NCBI GenBank assembly: GCA_034336665.1
Contig: CM067589.1
Coordinates: forward strand, 1,807,720 to 1,871,719
Reading direction: 5' to 3'
Source: Luscinia megarhynchos
Lineage: Eukaryota > Chordata > Aves > Passeriformes > Turdidae
DNA length: 64,000 bases
In this document: positions 44,241 through 57,772 of the stretch, in pieces
Layout: every line of letters begins with the position of its first letter
Position numbering within the stretch: position 1 is the first letter of the stretch
Program-made: the position numbers and the translations under genes
Notes under the pieces: generated by a model
What the model was told of the DNA's origin: nothing
What the model saw: the letters and a program-made list of their open reading frames with translations, nothing else
The model's database searches: none

Positions 44241-47200
44241 AGTCCCTCAGTCAGCCCGTGCTGCTTTCTGCTGAGTCCATGCAGCTGAACTCCAGCCAGG
44301 CACAGAGACAGCCCCAGCAAACGCAGGGAATTAGAGATTAGCAGACTTGTTTTTCACCAGGAGACTGCCCTGCTAAGGGGCCAGCTGCAAAGTGAGCAGA
44401 GCAGATCCACTAGCTGCTGCTAAACCATCCTGGTAATGACAACACGGAGCAAAATGGAGCTAGAGCTGATTTCAGACTGGAAGTTAGAGCTGAAGGGGAT
44501 CTGCATTATCAGAAGCACTTCTAGGAATCAGCTGAATGAATGAGAAACAGCCACGGGGTCTGCAGGGAGATTGTTTCTGCCACTCCAAGCACTTGAGCAA
44601 ACCCAAACCATCTTGATGTTAAATGAGGAATAACAGGTCAGGCTGGAAGCAGCAGTGGGTGCCAGGAGAGAGGGAAGCACAGCACAGGGCGCTGGGGAGC
44701 TCTGCAGGCACACAGGATGCAGGAGGAGGCACAGCCAGCTCTGCAGCCCGGGACACCCAGGTCATGCAGCTGCAGGCTCTGGGCTCAGCTCTGCGGGCAC
44801 TGCCCACCTGGCCGCCGTGCCCTCTGCGCTGGCACACTGCCAGGGCCCTGCTGCTCCCCGCACAGCTCCGGCCAGGAGAACCCCGGCGGTGCAGAGCTCT
44901 GCAGGCCGGGGCTGCCCCGGCAGAGCTCAGCCTCCCTCCCCTCCCGGAGCAAACTGGGAGCGTGCCAGCCCTTCCACAGGGGCCACCAGGACAGAGCCCC
45001 GCGTACAGGACGGGACTTTCTTCAAAAACACAACCAACTCAGCTGGTTTCCACTCTGCTCCTGCCCCCATTCATTCTTCAGCACACCAAGCTTTTATCCT
45101 TTTCTTATTATTCTTATTATACTGGATCAATCCAAAAACAGATCAGTGTGTGGAGCAAGAGTTAAAGCTCTGCCAAATCCTCTCTCAGGATGACTGAGGG
45201 AGGAAGAGAAAACCCCACCAGGCTGGAGAACAATCTCCTGAGCTGCTGGTAACACTTCTGAAAGGAGCCCAAGGGAACAGTTCGCTGGGCTGAGCCCCCG
45301 GACAGAACCGCCGGCTTCGGGGGCTCTGCCACTCCTGCTCCCTCCCTTCACGCTCCCCTCGCCCGTTCCCTCCCGGACTCACACACCCAGGACTCCACGG
45401 GCTGGGGTAAAGGCTTATTTCCACTGAAAAGCCCCTCTGCTCAGGGAAAGCTCGGGAGCACAAATCCTAACGCATGACAGGGCTCAGCCAAGAATCATTA
45501 CTTTTCTTAGACTCAGATTTTTCACTAGGAGTTAAAATTCTTCTACAAGAAAGCACAAAGTGGCAGAAGCACAAAGCCAATGGAAATTGTGCTCTTCGTT
45601 TTCTTCTCTTCACATTAAAGGTGAGATTTATAACTTTGCTGTGGCAAACTCAAGAGCTGAGGGTCAGCGACTCCTGCTCACTGAGAGGATCAGTCAGTGA
45701 TGGCAGAGGCCTGACATCCTCACTAACACCATGAGCACCACCAGCAACAACCACAAGCCATTGTCTCGAATACTGCAAACTCCACCCTGAAGCACTGCTT
45801 GCTGCCAGAGCACAGCACCAGCAGAGCAAAGCAGCCACTGCCCACTCCTCCAGCAGCAGGAGAGCCCCTCTCAGGGGGCAGCACGGCCCAAAGGACCTCC
45901 TGGATCGCTGGAGAACAGCCTCCCTGAAAATAATGCAGTTACAACATCAAAGAGAGAAGGAAGGGGGTGTTCAGTGTTCCAAAGTTCTTCAAACAGAACT
46001 GAGAGCACAACAGAGGGGAGACAATCAGGGCCCAGAGTAAACTGTTTGAGAAGTTCTGACACTTGTTCCACAGCAAAGCCTTTGTGTGAGTCCGGTGTCC
46101 GGGCGGGGAAGCTGCTGCAGCCCATTAGTGCCACAGTCCCCGGGGAACAAGAATAGACACTATGCAAATCAGGATCCATTGTTAAAAGGGAAAATTTATT
46201 TCACATTCCTGAGCAGCAGTGTTCCTGGAGCATAACAATTGGAGAGGCCCTTCTGCTGAGCACGGCACATTTTTATGCTGCACAGTAAATCAATATTCCA
46301 TAATACAGAAACTACATGAAATTATTGCCAGGGTAGGGACGGCAGCCCCGAGCTCTGGTGAGCAGCTCTAACACAACTCTGTGACAGAACAGGGTGTACT
46401 TGGGACATGCTTTCACTGCTCAGGAGTTACTGAAGCAGAGTATGGGAATGATTCTCCAGGATGTTAAATCCTTCCAGCTCATACCTGACTGCACCAGCAA
46501 AGGCATTTCCTGACTGTGCTGCTCCCAACTCGATCCGAACCAGGGCCACTACCAGTGACCACTTGGGCAGCACCAGCAAAACAATCTCACAGTGAGACAC
46601 CCAAGAAAACAGTGGAGTTACAGCAAAGAGGGGACCTGACTATTCCTTCAGCATTTACTGAACTTCCCAACAGGAGCTCACCACACACTGGCACAGGACG
46701 CAGAAACTTTGTTTTCAGCTCATGATCACTGTCACTCAGGATGGAAGTGAGCAGGGCAACAAATAAAAGCTGCTTTCATTTTCCTCTTGGTTTATCTCAG
46801 CAGATAGAGTCTTCCTGTCGTCCCCACCCAGTAAACACCACAGGAGTGAGCAGCACTGGGCACTCCCATCTTTCCAGGGATGAAAAAGCAGCTTCAGTCT
46901 CTTCACTTCTCATTATGCAGCCATTAAGAGCTGAGGTCAAAGGGTGCTTTGTCATGGCTCATGGGGACCAGGGGGGCTTTTGTTTAACTCCACAGGTTCT
47001 GCAGCCCAAGATCAAAATGAAACTTCAGGATAAGTGATTACACTGAAACAGGCTCAGCTCGAGGCCTGGGAAATTTCTGCACTGCTGGGATGACCTCACC
47101 CTGCTTATCTGCTCTTTCATGTCCTGGGAGGAAGGAGAGAGCTCTGCAAACACGTCTCCAAATGCAGAATTCCGACACTGTGCTCCTGCACACAGCTCGG

Positions 47201-47394
47201 AGACCACAAAATTACACTCTGCTCTGCACCTGAACACAAAACTCTAAACCCTCCTCACAAAGTCTCCTAAAAAGTTGTGGGGTTTTTTTCAGTTTTCCTC
47301 ACAGTTCATTGAGCAAGGAGGATTTTATGCTCACACAAAGGCATCAGTCGAGAAGACCAGAGAGTTTTTGACTCCTCACCCCGGGAAATGTTCA

Positions 47395-47510
47395 AGGCCC
47401 AGGGCTTGGAGCAGCCTGGTCTAGTGGAGAAGTCCCTGCCCACGGCAGGGGGTGAGACTGGATAAGCTTTAAAGGTCCTTTCAACCCACACCATTCCATA
47501 ATTCTAAAAC
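47395..47510 (+). mobile_element. CR1 LINE fragment (3' end, sense)
   Basis: CTTGGAGCAGCCTGGTCTAG, TGGAGAAGTCCCTGCCCACG, GGCAGGGGGTGAGACTGGAT, then GGTCCTTTCAACCCACACCA and an ATAATTCTAAAA end: a typical CR1 terminus. Confidence 0.87.
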
Positions 47511-48544
47511 ATACATTTGTTTGAACCATGTAGCGACATCAGGACAGATCAGGTAGAAGCCAGGAAGATTCTCAGTAGAAGCAGAAGTTCTCAGCAGTGC
47601 CAAACGTGGCTGAAACGGGCTGGGCTTGGAGTAAGGGAGAATTAATGCTGACTTTGGGGGACCATGGGGCAGCAGAACGGCAGAAGTGCATCAGGGGTGG
47701 GAACTCAGCGAGCAGGGGCAGTCCCAAGGCTCCTGCCTGCCAGGGGAGCAGCAACCCTCTCGTTCCACCAGAGAATCCCAGCCCAGGACCACTCACTCAG
47801 GGGCTTGCCCTCATTTCCAAGCCTTCAATCCAGCAGCTTCAGAGTTGTAGGAAAAATGAAATTTCCTTTTCTTCTTTGGCTTGAAGCACAGGGAGGTCAT
47901 CCCTGTTCAAAGCAACAGGAACACCTCGTCTTTCAGGGAAGAGAACACCCATGGATGCAGATATTCCTGTGGTGCTGAGCTCCCCTGCAGCCCCTCTCAG
48001 CCAAAGTCCCAGCCCTGCCTCCCCCAACACAGCTCCCAGCAAACATCACCTCTTCAGTCTAAATCAGAGTGAGAACAAAGCTGCACATCAATATCAGATC
48101 TGAAGGTCATTTTCCCCAAGGGAAGGGACAGCCCTGCTATTTCTGGCATCAATCCAAGCAAAGTTTCCTCTCTCAACCCAAAGAGCTTTTCCAGTTAACA
48201 CAGAAATAACACATTTCTGGCCTCCAAGCCCTTTATCTAAGAAATGGGATAAAATAATCCTGGCTGCAGGACTGCTGTATGGTAGAGGAGCGTGGAAAAA
48301 GTCCAGAGAGCAAAGGGAAGGGAGAGGGAGAGCAGGAGGCTGACGTGATCAGTGCTGGGTTCTGCCTGGAGCCAGAGGAGGAAAGGGCCAGGGAGGAAGA
48401 TGGGGATGAAGGGCAGCTGCTGCCAGCAGTACCTGTGGACAGGCAGCACATCAGAAAGTGTGAATTATTATAAATGATGGACTGAGCAACCGTGCTCCAC
48501 AGCAAAGCTGCAGGAAGGTTCCATGGCACTGGATCCAGTCTGAG

Positions 48545-48968
48545 ACCGACACCCCTGGGATGCAGGGATGCTGGTTTGGGGAGGGTGAACTGGGGCCCTG
48601 GGATGCAGGGATGCTGGTTTGGGGAGGGTGAACTGGGGTTCTGGGATGCAGGGATGCTGGTTTGGGGTGGGTGAACTGGGGCCCTGGGATGCAGGGATGC
48701 TGGTTTGGGGTGGGTGAACTGGAGCCCTGGGATGCTGGTTTGGGGTGGGTGAACTGGGGCCCTGGGATGCAGGGATGCTGGTTTGGGATGGGTGAACTGG
48801 GGCCCTGGGATGCAGGGATGCTGGTTTGGGGTGGGTGAACTGGAGCCCTGGGATGCTGGTTTGGGGTGGGTGAACTGGGGCCCTGGGATGCAGGGATGCT
48901 GGTTTGGGGTGGGTGAACTGGGGCCCTGGGATGCAGGGATGCTGGTTTGGGGTGGGTGAACTGGGGTA
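48545..48968. repeat. Minisatellite, 43-bp unit
   Basis: About ten units of CTGGGATGCAGGGATGCTGG then TTTGGGGTGGGTGAACTGGG GCC. Two units lack the CAGGGATG part (about 35 bp), at 48721 and 48841. Confidence 0.95.
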
Positions 48969-51499
48969 CGAGGGGAAGGAGCTTTGGGCAGAGCTGTCCT
49001 GGAGATGGCCAGAACAAGGCTGTGAAAACCCAGCTGTGTTTCCATGAGAAGAAAGGCACAATCTGCATTGCTGGGCCACGTGAAACCCCTTTTATCAGCG
49101 ACCTCTGGCACACAAAGGACTGAAGAAACACTGGATTCAAACATCAAATGGGAGACACAAAAGAGCAGCTCTGCTTTCCAAGAAAGGGCTGAGCTCTTTC
49201 TCAGGTCGAAGAATCTTCCAGAAGAGCAACTCTGGCCACTAATGAGGGGTTTTCAGGGAGCTTCCCATCTCATCTGCATTCAGCCACCAACACACGGTGT
49301 CACTTCCCTCCACTCCTCATCACAGCTTTGGCACCAATGGGTTCTGTCAACACCCGTGAATTTCTCGGGCATTTCTGGCTCCTTTATCAAGTTTTCCATC
49401 ATTTAATGAATCTCATTTAATGAATCTGCAAATCCCCCTGCATGGTCCCACAGAGCACGGTTTAAGAGTCACTATTTCAGCCCATGCTATCTTCTGAAGG
49501 TGTTTGCCAGAAACTGTTTCAGACCCCAGCCATCCCTGGGCAGCACAAAGGAGGATTCCACCCAACACCCGGAGAGGTGGCACAGCTGGAGTGAAACAAC
49601 GCTGGGAATGCATGGCCAGTGGTGGAGACAAGAAGGGGCCAAGGCTCTGAGGCCTGTGCTCCGGGCCCAGGCTGCCAGACCACCCCTCAGCACTCCCCGT
49701 GGGAAACAAGGGCCCCAAACAGCGTCAGGCTCAGGGCTCTGCTGCTCACCGGCAAAGGCATCAATGTTCCAACCTACAGACCCCTCGCTGTGCTGAGGGA
49801 GCAGGGGTAACCCAGAGCCCGAGTGTGGAGGGGCAGGCAGCAGCTCCGGGCCGGCTGCGGTGGGGCTGATGCTCACAGACCCAGGGCTGGGATCCTGGTG
49901 TGACCCACCCAAAGCACAGACTGTGACTGGCCCCGAGGAGCCTGACCAGGACAGCCCAGCCCTCAAGGACTCCTTGCAGGAAAAGTTTACACAAGCACTC
50001 TGCATGATGAGCTCTGGAGAGTCCAAACACATAAAGTCACTTGTGTGCAGATGCATTTCTCCTACAGAGCCAAAAGCCCACAAGAGAGAACAAAACAAAC
50101 TACCATTGAGAGCAGAGTTTAGGGATTTACTCCAGGTAGGCTCCGAGGAGGAAATCCACATCTGACCAGGGAGAAAAGTGAAGAACAAACAAAAAGCAAG
50201 AAAAGCAAGAAGCTGATAGCAGAGTCCATGTCTGTACACCCGTGGTGGGAATCTAAGACTCATTTACTACATCAGAGAGGAAGACTTTTCCTCAGGGATA
50301 GGACACTGCCACTGACTGAGGGCTCTCATCCATCTTCTGCAGCGTGGCAGAGCAGTGGGGGCAAGAATAAAGTCTTCTGGCTTGAAAGGCTCCAAGCTGG
50401 GCCCCCAGTCCCAATCTGCTGATTCCCTGCTCCATCACAGATTTGCTGTTTGATCCTGGCTCTGGCACTTGACATCTTCTTCTCATCTATTCAATGGCCA
50501 GAGGAGCTCTGGCTCACGGTCAAGAGGCTCTGTTATCTCTGGGGTATTTATTGTCCCAGGCACAAGATCACTCTGGAGTGGAATGGTTTTAGATGCTAAG
50601 ACAGAAGACATTCCACTGTAACCATCAATTTACTACCTCCTCTCTTTTAATTAATTAAACACTTGCCAAAAAGGCTCCCTCTGATCAGGCCCACACTCCC
50701 TGCCAAGTACAGGGGAGGTGGGTGAAGAAAAGCAGAACAAAGGGAGGGTTTTCACCTTGTGCCATCTCTGCTCCTACAGCTGCCCTCTCCCCCTGCTGCC
50801 AGGCTCTCCTGGAGCAGAATACGTGTCACAGACACACACAAATTTAGGAGTGATCATATGGGCTTCGTTTCATTTATTGAGATTAAAAGCCAGGGGTCAG
50901 CTGCAGGTTAACAATTCACTCATGCAGTAACTCTGCTGTTTGGGGTTTTTATTAGCTCAGCTACATGAGGCATCTTCAATGTGAATTTGGGGAGCAGGAC
51001 TGAGCAGCTGTTCCCATGTTACAACTGCTGCACCCTCCCAAATGCCTCCTCCTCCTCCCCCTGCAGCTCAGGCTCTTCCCTGAAGCTGGGGAAAGGACAC
51101 GCTGTCTTCAGCAAGTCTTTTTGTCCCCTCGTGCTCCATTTTCCTTCTTCAGTGTCTCAAAATAAGGAAGAAAAAACAAACCACAAACAAAACTCAAAAA
51201 GCTATTTCTCCCCTTTAGTAACCCTGAATATATATTTTCACGTCTGACCTACAGAAGAAAACATGACCTGATCATGAGCCTGCATCAAGCATTATTTTGC
51301 CTTTTTGTTGTTTTGTTTTTAAAATCCACCCTTCCCCCAGAGCTCTGATTTTGCAGCATTTGAGACTGGACAAACACTTCTGAAGGAAGTGGCAAAGTTT
51401 CCTCGATGTATCTGCTGAGGAAGCTGCTACCAGGGAAACTGAGGAGGGTTTCAAAATCCTGCCATCCCTTCCCAGCCACCTCTGCCTGTGAACATTCAA

Positions 51500-51605
51500 T
51501 TCTGGGCAAAATCAATGAGGCTGGGCCAGAGCAGGGGACAGTCCCTGCCACGGCAGGGGATCATCTCTAAGGTCCCCTTCAGCCCAAAGCATTCTGTGAT
51601 TCTGT
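51500..51605 (+). mobile_element. CR1 LINE fragment (3' end, sense)
   Basis: GGGGACAGTCCCTGCCACGG, CAGGGGATCATCTCTAAGGT, CCCCTTCAGCCCAAAGCATT, ending CTGTGATTCTGTGA. Confidence 0.83.
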
Positions 51606-52029
51606 GACTATTTGGAACTGAATGAACAGAGGTGCCAGCTCCGCCAGAGGCAGGACAGAGCCATTCCCACCGTGCAGGCAGGAGCTGCCTTATCCCCCCT
51701 GCTGCCTCCTCCTCCCTCTCCTGGCTTTGTTCTTTGCTATCTCCAGCAGAAAAGTGTGGACAATAAAATGCCCTTTCCAGAACAAATCCAGCCCTACTGC
51801 TTTGCTCCCTATGTGTGTGTGGCACTGTCCAGCCCAGATCAGATTAAGATCTTCTCAAGCATTTTTTAAAAGCACAAAACTATCTCCAACTCCCTGCCAG
51901 GTGGGACCGGGGTCCTGGACTGGAACATGCCCAGTTCTTCAGTTCTACTTTTCCAGGAAAAGGTACTACATGGAGGTTTGGGGTATTGCAGGCAATTTAC
52001 CTTGTTTTTTCTGGAATACCTAAGGAAGA

Positions 52030-52265
52030 GGAAGAAACAGCCTTAAGCTGAAGGAGAGGAGTTTAGATGGGATACCAGGAAGAAATTCCTTACTCTGGGG
52101 GCGGGCAGGGCTGGCACAGGAGCCAGAGCAGCTGTGGCTGGATCCCTGCACTGCCCAGGGCCAGGCTGGGGCTGGGACACTCTGGGACAGAGGGGGTGTC
52201 CCTGCCATGGCAGGGGTGGGATGGGGGGCTCTGAGGTCCCTCCAACCCAAACCATTCCAGGGCCC
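52030..52265 (+). mobile_element. CR1 LINE fragment (3' end, sense, longer copy)
   Basis: AAGCTGAAGGAGAGGAGTTT, CCAGGAAGAAATTCCTTACT, GAGCAGCTGTGGCTGGATCC, GTGTCCCTGCCATGGCAGGG and TCCCTCCAACCCAAACCATT occur in the CR1 order. Confidence 0.88.
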
Positions 52266-55200
52266 CACGAAAGGAGGCTCCTGTGCTGGCTGCTCCCAGT
52301 GTGTCTCGTGCCCTGGTGCCAAGAGCCATCCCAGGGTTTGAGACCAGCTGCGAGCAAAGCCAAGCCTTAATCCTGGCACATGAGAAGGGAGAGAAGCACA
52401 AGGGCAGAGCCCAGAGGCTGCTGCTGCCCCTGACAGGTGTGGACTGAGAACCTGGCCTGGTGACAGGCCCAGTGTGCCCCTGCACTCCTGGGACAATGAA
52501 CCACTGTCCAAAGCTCACAAATAAAGTTCCTCTTTGTGAGAGCTCAACCCTGACAGGCAGGAGCTGCAGCCCAAAGCCTGCCCTGCTCCTGCAGCACTCA
52601 CACACATCCCAGCCTCGGAGGCTGCTGCCCTGCCCTGCCACAGCAGCAAATTCCCCCAGAGCCCCTAGCCTGAAACCACTCAGGTGCCATCTGGACAAGG
52701 CCAGAGACACCCACCGAATCCCAGGGGCTGGAGCTCACAAACCCACAAAGGGGAACAGGAAACAAGGCTGGTCACAATTCCAGCACTCCACTGCAGCCAT
52801 TGCAGAAGGGGTTGTGCAAACATATTTCATAAATAGGTCAGAGAAATGAGAAAGCAGATGACAGACAGATGGCACAGCAAAGGGAGACAAGGAGGAAGAA
52901 GGGGGCAAGAACATCTGAGCCAAGAGAGAAGCAGCCAAGGAATTCTTCAATGAAATCCCAGTTTGATGAAACAGCTCCATGCTCCAAACTTTACAAGAGG
53001 TAAAAGACAAATAGAAAATCCATTTTATTTTGGACAAGGACCCCTGTACACGGAAATCACATCTCCAAGCATCAGATGCTGGTCACCTTCCAGCACCACA
53101 AATTCAGGTCATTGCTGGAAATGGAGCCAAAGTGCACTGGCAATTTCAGTGCTTTCTGTACACATTAAGTTTCTCCAAGTCTAAAACTCCACATATGTAC
53201 CAAAAAAATGTGTTTAAATGCTTATAGATAATTCTCTTTGAAAAAATGTTTGGTACTCGACAGGTTCTTGACCAAGCCATCAGCATGGTTCTCACCCACA
53301 GAACACACAAACACATCCCAGATGATGAGCAACTGAAAGGACAGACAGGGACAGGAGGCATTTTGAGTAGTCTCTGCAAAACAAAAATCTAAATAAACCT
53401 TGATCGAGGGAACAAAAAGTAGTGAGACACATCAGTGACAGCAAGATGGTTCACTGATACTGACAGCAAAAGAAAGCATGAAAACACACTCAACACTTCT
53501 GACTGTAAGCAGCTGACACTAAAGAACATAGGGCAAAATTAGACTACTGGAATTTATGGGGTTTTTAAAAGATGGAGAGAAAAATGAGTTTAGATCACTG
53601 GATCAAACCACTATGAAGCATCCTTTAAAAAAGAAGGAAGGGGTGGTAAATGATCCATCAACAAGCCTGAAAATTTTAAGTGAAGTTTTAAGTAAATGAC
53701 AACAGATTTAAAAAGCCATCACATCTCCTGCTCAAATTCAAGCTCTGCTTAAGATCACACCCACCAGGATTTGTATTTGCTCCACACCTTCCCAGCCCAA
53801 CAGGCAGGGAGGAAACGAGAACTGATGGCTGCAAGATCAACCTAAGCAGGAGAAGAATGGTTCTGAAAATCTATTCCAGCTCAAGCAAACAAGGCTTTAC
53901 TCAGCTAAATCAGCCTCCACAGTGATGTCTTCTCACATAAATGATCTCATCTGGCCTTATGATCTGAGGCAAAACCAAGTGTTCTTGACAGCAGTTCTCT
54001 GAGCTTGCTTCCTTTCTTTTCCAGTTCTCTCAGATCGTTCTGTGTCTCCCAGCAGTTTGTGCCCCACGGCCCAGGGCACTGCCCCACCCCATCCATGGCA
54101 GCCCTGTCCTGCTCCTTCCAGGCTGGAGGACCCAGACACCCTGTCCACACACCCACCCACCCCTGTGTGCTGGCTCAGCAGAATTTAAGCACAAAACATC
54201 TCCAGCCTCAGCAGGGTCCCAGGCACCAGAACCCAGCAAGCACTTGCAGCACTCCAACACTCACCCTGCTACCTGTGCCCTGCTGAAGGACAGAGCCAAG
54301 TGCCTGGATCCCCCCTGGAGTCTGCAGGGTGGGAGGGAGCCCAGCTGAGCTCTGCACCCACAGCTGCCACGAAAAGGAGGGCTGGCACCAAACACCTCTG
54401 AAGCCAGAGATGCTCAGGCACAGCCAGAAGGTGCAGCTGCCCTCAGAACTGGAAATCCTGCTGGAAGGGGATGTGGAGCTCACACCTGCTTCACGTGTTA
54501 TTCAGAGGACAATAAAGAAATTAATTATGTTGGGAAAGTCACTAGTTATTTATAGCACAGCATCAAACGTGTTGCCAGGAGAGCTTCAAGCAGGTCAGGG
54601 CTACAGCCCCACAGTCACCTGCACAGGGCATCCTGAAATACCTGGGCTGGCCTACCCTTGAAATGAAACTGAGTTCAAACACACCTAGGTCCTAAAAGCA
54701 ATCCTCCAGCACCTTTGCTAAAAATCTTAATGGGAACATCATTGAAAGACCTTATCAGAAGAGACAGAGACAAGGGTCACGTAACCTGTGGGTGATTTAT
54801 AACAGGTGAGCTGAGCAGGGAGAAATTCAAACACAGAATTAGAAAACAGGGAGGTGGAAGAGACCTGGAACAAGCAGCTCTTCCTGCAGCTCTTCCTGAG
54901 GAGCAGTGCCAGGTGCCCAGCACAGCTCCAGGCCAGCCACCCTCCCAAAGCCCAGCCCAAACTCTGAATCACACACCCAGACAAGAGCAAACAAGGAAAG
55001 TGTCCCTGCTCCAATTCACTGGGGAATCTGATTACTCAGATTGTGCTGCAGCTAATGGAAAGCACAGAGGTGACAAGCCAGAGCTGCAGAATCAGTGCTG
55101 TGCTCCCTCAGAGCGACCATCGCCAGCATCCCTCCCTCCCCTTCTGCTGCTCACCCTGCTGACAAAACCCAAAGCCTTTCAGGATGCATTCACTAATAAC

Positions 55201-56106
55201 TGAACTGCTGGTTTTTTTTAAACTAGGCCTCTGTTGATTTCACAGGGCAGGAAAAGGACAGGCTGTGCCCATCTTCAGCTGGTTTTAGTGTGCAAAACAT
55301 TCTCTAACTGCAGCAGTGGAGCATCTCTGCATCTGCTCACCAGTCAGGCTTCACTTCACAGAGCTACAGAAAGAGGAACAAAGGTGAGGGAATGGGGGGA
55401 TTAATAAATGTCCAAATTCATCATGCAGGAATTCTGTTCAATCACCCACTATGCCATGATGAAGAGAGTTGACCATGTTTGCTCTCATCCTTCCATGCCC
55501 TCACCAGCTCCTGTAAAACCTGTCTCAAAGTGGATAAATCCTGGGGCAGTGAGTAAAACCTGTGCCCCTTCTTGCTGTGTTTCAATGCTTCTCCTGGATT
55601 ATATTCTTCTTTTGTAGGACAATGTCTTCTACTTCACAACTGAGAAACCAAGAAACTGTAATTGCTTCAAAACAGCAAAGAATTCCAGAGTAACTATTCC
55701 AGACTTTACAACGCTGGTGGGAATAAATCCTCAGTGAATATGGCTTCAAAAAGCACCCTGTGCCCTCTTCCTCTTTCAACCTGCTAAAATAAGACTTAAG
55801 AGGAAATCTGCCAAGACACCAAAGAAAAAGGCCACCTCTTCTGCTAAGGGAACTAAGGGGAGCAACAATAACCCTCAGCAAAAGCACAGAGATAAAGGTT
55901 TTTACAGCTGCACCACAATCCCAGGGAGCCAGGAATGGTTCTCAAGGACTTAACACCCTGTGATGTGTCCTCTTGTCCCTGGGAATGACAGCAGCTCCCA
56001 GCTGCACAATCCCCCCACAGGACAGCAGCAGGGCCTCTGACTGAAGTATACACAGAGTAATTTAAATAAAAATATATTACAACAAAAATAATACAAAAAA
56101 TTAAAA

Positions 56107-56212
56107 TTAAGAAAAGGAAAAAGCTGTGGCTGCCCCAGGCCAGGCTGGACGGGGCTTGGAGCAGCCTGGGACAGTGGAAGGTGTCCCTGCCATGGCACTG
56201 GGGACGTTTTTT
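56107..56212 (+). mobile_element. CR1 LINE fragment (sense)
   Basis: AAGCTGTGGCTGCCCCAGGC, CAGGCTGGACGGGGCTTGGA, GCAGCCTGGGACAGTGGAAG and GTGTCCCTGCCATGGCACTG; truncated before the terminal repeat. Confidence 0.85.
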
Positions 56213-57531
56213 ATTCTGCTCACCTAATTCTGCCCTTTGCCTGCCTGAGATGCAGTAAACAGCAGCAGTGGCAGGGCAGCTGTGTGGTGTCTGGAACATG
56301 GGACATGCCAGCAAGGCTTTGGGATGCAGCCCCAGCTACACCAGCCCAGCTCCTGGAAATCTGTGCAGCCTCTCTCCAGCAGGATGGAGCCAGAGCTGCT
56401 CACCAGCTGATTCACACACTCAGGGGCTCTGAGTCTTCCTCCAGCACCCAGAGGAACCATCAGGAGCTGCTTTCACAGACGCCAGGCAAGAGGGATTGGT
56501 ATGACATTTGTGGGTGTGTGGTCTCTTCTGGCAGAGCCCCAAGGCCAGCACTGAGCTCCTGGTCCAGCACAGGCACAGCCAGGGGCTCCCACAGCTCAGC
56601 ACTGGCACCTGAGAGAAAGCTGAAAGCTGAGCTGCCAGGTCAGCTCACGCTTGTGCAGAGCTCTCAGGATAAAAGCACGGTGTGCTGGGCACTGCCATCA
56701 AGCCTAAGGAGGGCAGGCTTGGCTCTAGGAGAGGTACTAGAATTACATACAAATTAAAACACTTGGATTCCTTCCAGAGCAGATTATTCCGAATTTGTCT
56801 TTCTGCTTGTCAGTACACAGCTCCACAAATGTCTGCTTTTTGGAGACATGGAGCAGAAATCCACACAGTCAAGTTCCTAAAAGCAAATAATATCAAAAAC
56901 CATTCCTAAATGGCAGATTATCCTCAAAACAAGGGAAAAAAGCAGTTTCACTTTTATCATGGGATACATGAAGAGCATGAAAAGTCTTAACTTTATGGCC
57001 TAATAAATTTTTCTGACCTTCACAGTGTGACAGCAAACCCCTTCAATAAGAAACTTCAGCAAAAGAAAAGCTCTAAAAGGTTCAACCAAAGTATGATATA
57101 TAAACATTTGAATATTTATATAAATATTTATGTGCAGCAAGTTCCAAACGGAGATTCAGGCAAGAAGCAATCAAAGAAGCTTCCACAAAAAGCAGGGCAG
57201 CCACAGCAAGTGGCTTCAACCAAAGACCCAGCTCAGGTCCCACCCTGGTACCTGAACAAGCCCCTCTGTATTGTGCTGGGAGTGCCTGGAACAGACTTTA
57301 GTCTTTAATCAAAGTTTATTTTCCTCTTGCAGAACACTGAGTACTCGCATATCAAAAGCCTTGACAAAATTCCTAGGGCTTCACATTTCTCTTACTCCTA
57401 ATGGAAAACAGCCTGGCTGGAGCTGGGAGCATTGTCCTTGCTCCTGGGATTTGCCAGCCTGGGCCATGGGGCTGCATCTGGCAGCACTGGCAACACTCCT
57501 GGGGCAGGGACAGAAACATCCAAATTGTGTG

Positions 57532-57772
57532 AGAATTCCAAGGATTGCTGGGAAGAGCATCAGGAAAAATCCAGGAAAAATTCAGCCTAACAAACCAGAA
57601 AAATCCCTGAAAATTCAAACAAAGAAACACAAAACTCTTCTAAAAATTGAACTGAAAATGGCCCAAAAAGTCCTAAAACTTGCACTGGAACACCCCAAAC
57701 CAGTCAAAATTCCAGGGATTATTGGGAAAAACATCAGTAAAAGTCCAGGGTAAATTCAGCCTAAAAACACAA
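57532..57772. repeat. Two diverged copies of a roughly 70-bp segment
   Basis: 57532-57602 and 57704-57772 share the pattern AATTCCARGGATTRYTGGGA, ARAGCATCAG, AATCCAGG and AAATTCAGCCTAA. The spacing of 172 bp suggests two units of a longer, degenerate tandem repeat. Confidence 0.7.

Noticed and set aside
45871..46179. 102-codon minus-strand ORF in KANSL1 intron 2
   Set aside because: No resemblance to KANSL1 exon 2 or any family I recognise, and no splice or start context; treated as chance.
48233..49147. 304-codon minus-strand ORF with PQTSIPASQGPSSPTPN repeats
   Set aside because: Reads the 43-bp minisatellite; lies in KANSL1 intron 2 and does not resemble KANSL1 exon 2.
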